From Leptodontidium sp. MPI-SDFR-AT-0119 (Eukaryota; Ascomycota; Leotiomycetes; Helotiales; Leptodontidiaceae), in NCBI GenBank assembly GCA_020726505.1, contig JAHLEZ010000008.1, forward strand, positions 1,922,001 to 1,986,000: 64,000 nucleotides of DNA, written 5' to 3'. The notes under the pieces are model-generated. The model saw only the letters and a list, made by a program, of their open reading frames with translations. It was not told the origin of the DNA and did no database searches. Shown here piece by piece: positions 62,638-64,000 of this stretch. The stretch's first letter is position 1. Every line of letters begins with the position of its first letter. The translations under genes were made by a program, and so were the position numbers.

Positions 62638-64000
62638 ATGGCGACTTTCTGCGAGGTCAATTGTGCCTCTGACATCGTGGATGGGGAAAAAGTCTCTGTT
62701 TTTGCATGCGAATCGACTGTCCACGGACAAGCGACCACCACCACTCCTTGTCCAGATCCTACTAAGAGATTGTGTGGAGTCCCCGTATGGGACCTAGCAG
62801 CGCCGGCAAACCCTCTATGCCTACGAACATGGACAAAAACAACCTGTGGAGCAAATACCGCTCAGGTTCCCTGTTTCAAAGATGTTGCAGATATAACCTC
62901 AGCATCTATCGTCACTGACACCAAGGGTTCAATTGCAACACTAGCATCAGCAACTCCAACCTCTTCAGCGACTGACAGCAACAAGTTGGAACCTACAAAG
63001 TCCAACCCTCCAGCTCCATCCAGCGCAACGGCGGAGGCCACTCACACAGACACCGGTGCACCTTCTGAATCTTCAGTCGCCGCAAACGGCACTGCCAGCG
63101 CCCAAAGCCAAGGTACTTCGAAGTCAAAAGGACTGTCAACCGGAGAAGCTGCTGGGGTTGGAATTGGAGGTGCAATTGCTGGAGCAGTAGTTGCTGGCTT
63201 GATTTTTCTGTTCCTTTTCGCTCGCTACAAGAAGCGACGCCAACAACACGAACAGAATGCTTTTGTTGGTCATTTGCCAAATTACAATTCCGATCCTGGA
63301 AGACAAGAGAAAGGAATCTCAACGCCTACGAAGGGCGGTTTGGTAATAACCGAGTTACCACAACCAGCGGAGGACGATGCAATTGTGGGGGCATTATCCA
63401 GGCTTCGAGACAACATCAAGAACCACGCTCAAAGCTTCTACACCACATCTCCTGTTAGTCCCCAGTCACTCAACCAGACTGTACTGAGCGAAGTAGCCAA
63501 CGATACTGGTATCCAAGTCTCAAAGCTACAAAATCTTCTTGCTGCTCCGACATCGAGAATGCCAGCACTCCGTCTCTGTATCGCTTGGATAATCTTGTCT
63601 CGTTGTGACGGCCAAGGACCTCTGAACACTTCTCTACTCCCGGAAGAAGCTGCAATAGTCGCAGCAATGATTGCAGGAATTGACCATAAAGATGCACGTG
63701 AGTAATTTGCACATCTCAGAACGAGACTTTGCAAATACTAACGAGATTCCAGGCAAAACTGCACTTGCTAGCAAGTTGAAGGTGATCTCAGGAGAACTGC
63801 TCCAGAGCCGCCCTGGACAAGCACAGCCTCTCCAAAGTGCAAAACTGGAGCACAGAATTGAGCAAGCTGTCATTACAATCAACGACTCCCTGGCCCCTTT
63901 CATTGACTCCACGGCTGACGCCAATTCTGACAAGAGGCTCCGGAACTTGGAGAGCATCGTGCGACGGGCCAGTCAGCTTGCTATTCTTCTCTTCTCACAG
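62638..64000 (+). CDS. Single-pass membrane protein with Cys-containing ectodomain and Ser/Thr-rich stalk (3' end outside window)
   Basis: Starts at 62638 (MATFCEVNCASDIVDGEKV). The first exon ends at 63697, a 55-nt intron with a TACTAAC branch site follows, and exon 2 (from 63753) is still open at the window end. The N-terminal 80 residues hold about nine Cys. A Ser/Thr/Ala-rich stalk follows (about residues 95-165), then one transmembrane helix (GVGIGGAIAGAVVAGLIFLF, about 180-200) and a basic stop-transfer RYKKRRQQ. The cytosolic part contains a helical block (RMPALRLCIAWIILSRC, LLPEEAAIVAAMIAG). No signal peptide is visible at this start, so either an upstream exon exists or the helix acts as a reverse signal-anchor. 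The layout resembles fungal WSC/mucin-type sensors, but no WSC domain is seen. Function unknown. Confidence 0.75.

Overview
This window is nuclear DNA of a filamentous ascomycete (Pezizomycotina). The genes carry short introns of about 50-140 nt with GTRNGT-type donors and CTAAC-like branch points. The gene content is typical of that group: Zn2Cys6 regulators, AzgA, Mid1, Yop1, RFX and forkhead factors, aspartokinase, a GH10-CBM1 xylanase and a pectinesterase. The wall-degrading enzymes point to a plant-associated or saprotrophic fungus. Leotiomycetes is a plausible class, but that is inference.

Layout. 1-1.7 kb: 3'-truncated secreted xylanase (-). 2.9-6.1 kb: exportin CSE1 (-). 8.0-10.1 kb: DDT/WHIM-like chromatin protein (+). 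10.8-11.4 kb: DUF1770/Atg43-like protein (-). 11.8-25.3 kb: an accessory block with three Zn2Cys6 regulators, an acetoacetate-decarboxylase-family enzyme, an amino-acid/choline-type permease, a RidA-family protein and an amidase. It looks like a small catabolic or specialised-metabolism cluster. The first regulator and the permease carry three single-base frameshifts between them. 25.3-30.6 kb: a 5.3-kb stretch without recognisable genes, holding a run of three stem-loops. 30.6-32.7 kb: AzgA purine permease with a UaY-like CGG-N6-CCG site upstream. 34.4-36.7 kb: forkhead factor (-). 39.2-41.2 kb: Mid1 (-). 42.1-42.8 kb: Yop1 (-). 44.1-46.8 kb: RFX factor (+). 48.1-50.0 kb: aspartokinase (+).

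The most unusual item is at 51.7-58.9 kb. One four-exon gene encodes a predicted secreted protein of about 2,320 residues. It has five tandem pectin-methylesterase (CE8) modules followed by a Ser/Thr-rich tail of about 540 residues. The last three modules keep the catalytic motifs; the first two have lost them to different degrees. Fungal pectinesterases are normally single-domain proteins of about 330 residues.

The right end holds a divergent pair: an Hsp70/HSPA12-like ATPase (-, 59.1-61.9 kb) and a single-pass membrane protein (+, from 62.6 kb, cut by the window edge). Two introns, one in CSE1 and one in the Hsp70-like gene, appear to be GC-AG introns. Exon joins were worked out by eye from reading frame, splice consensus and remembered family sequences; no search or alignment was run.
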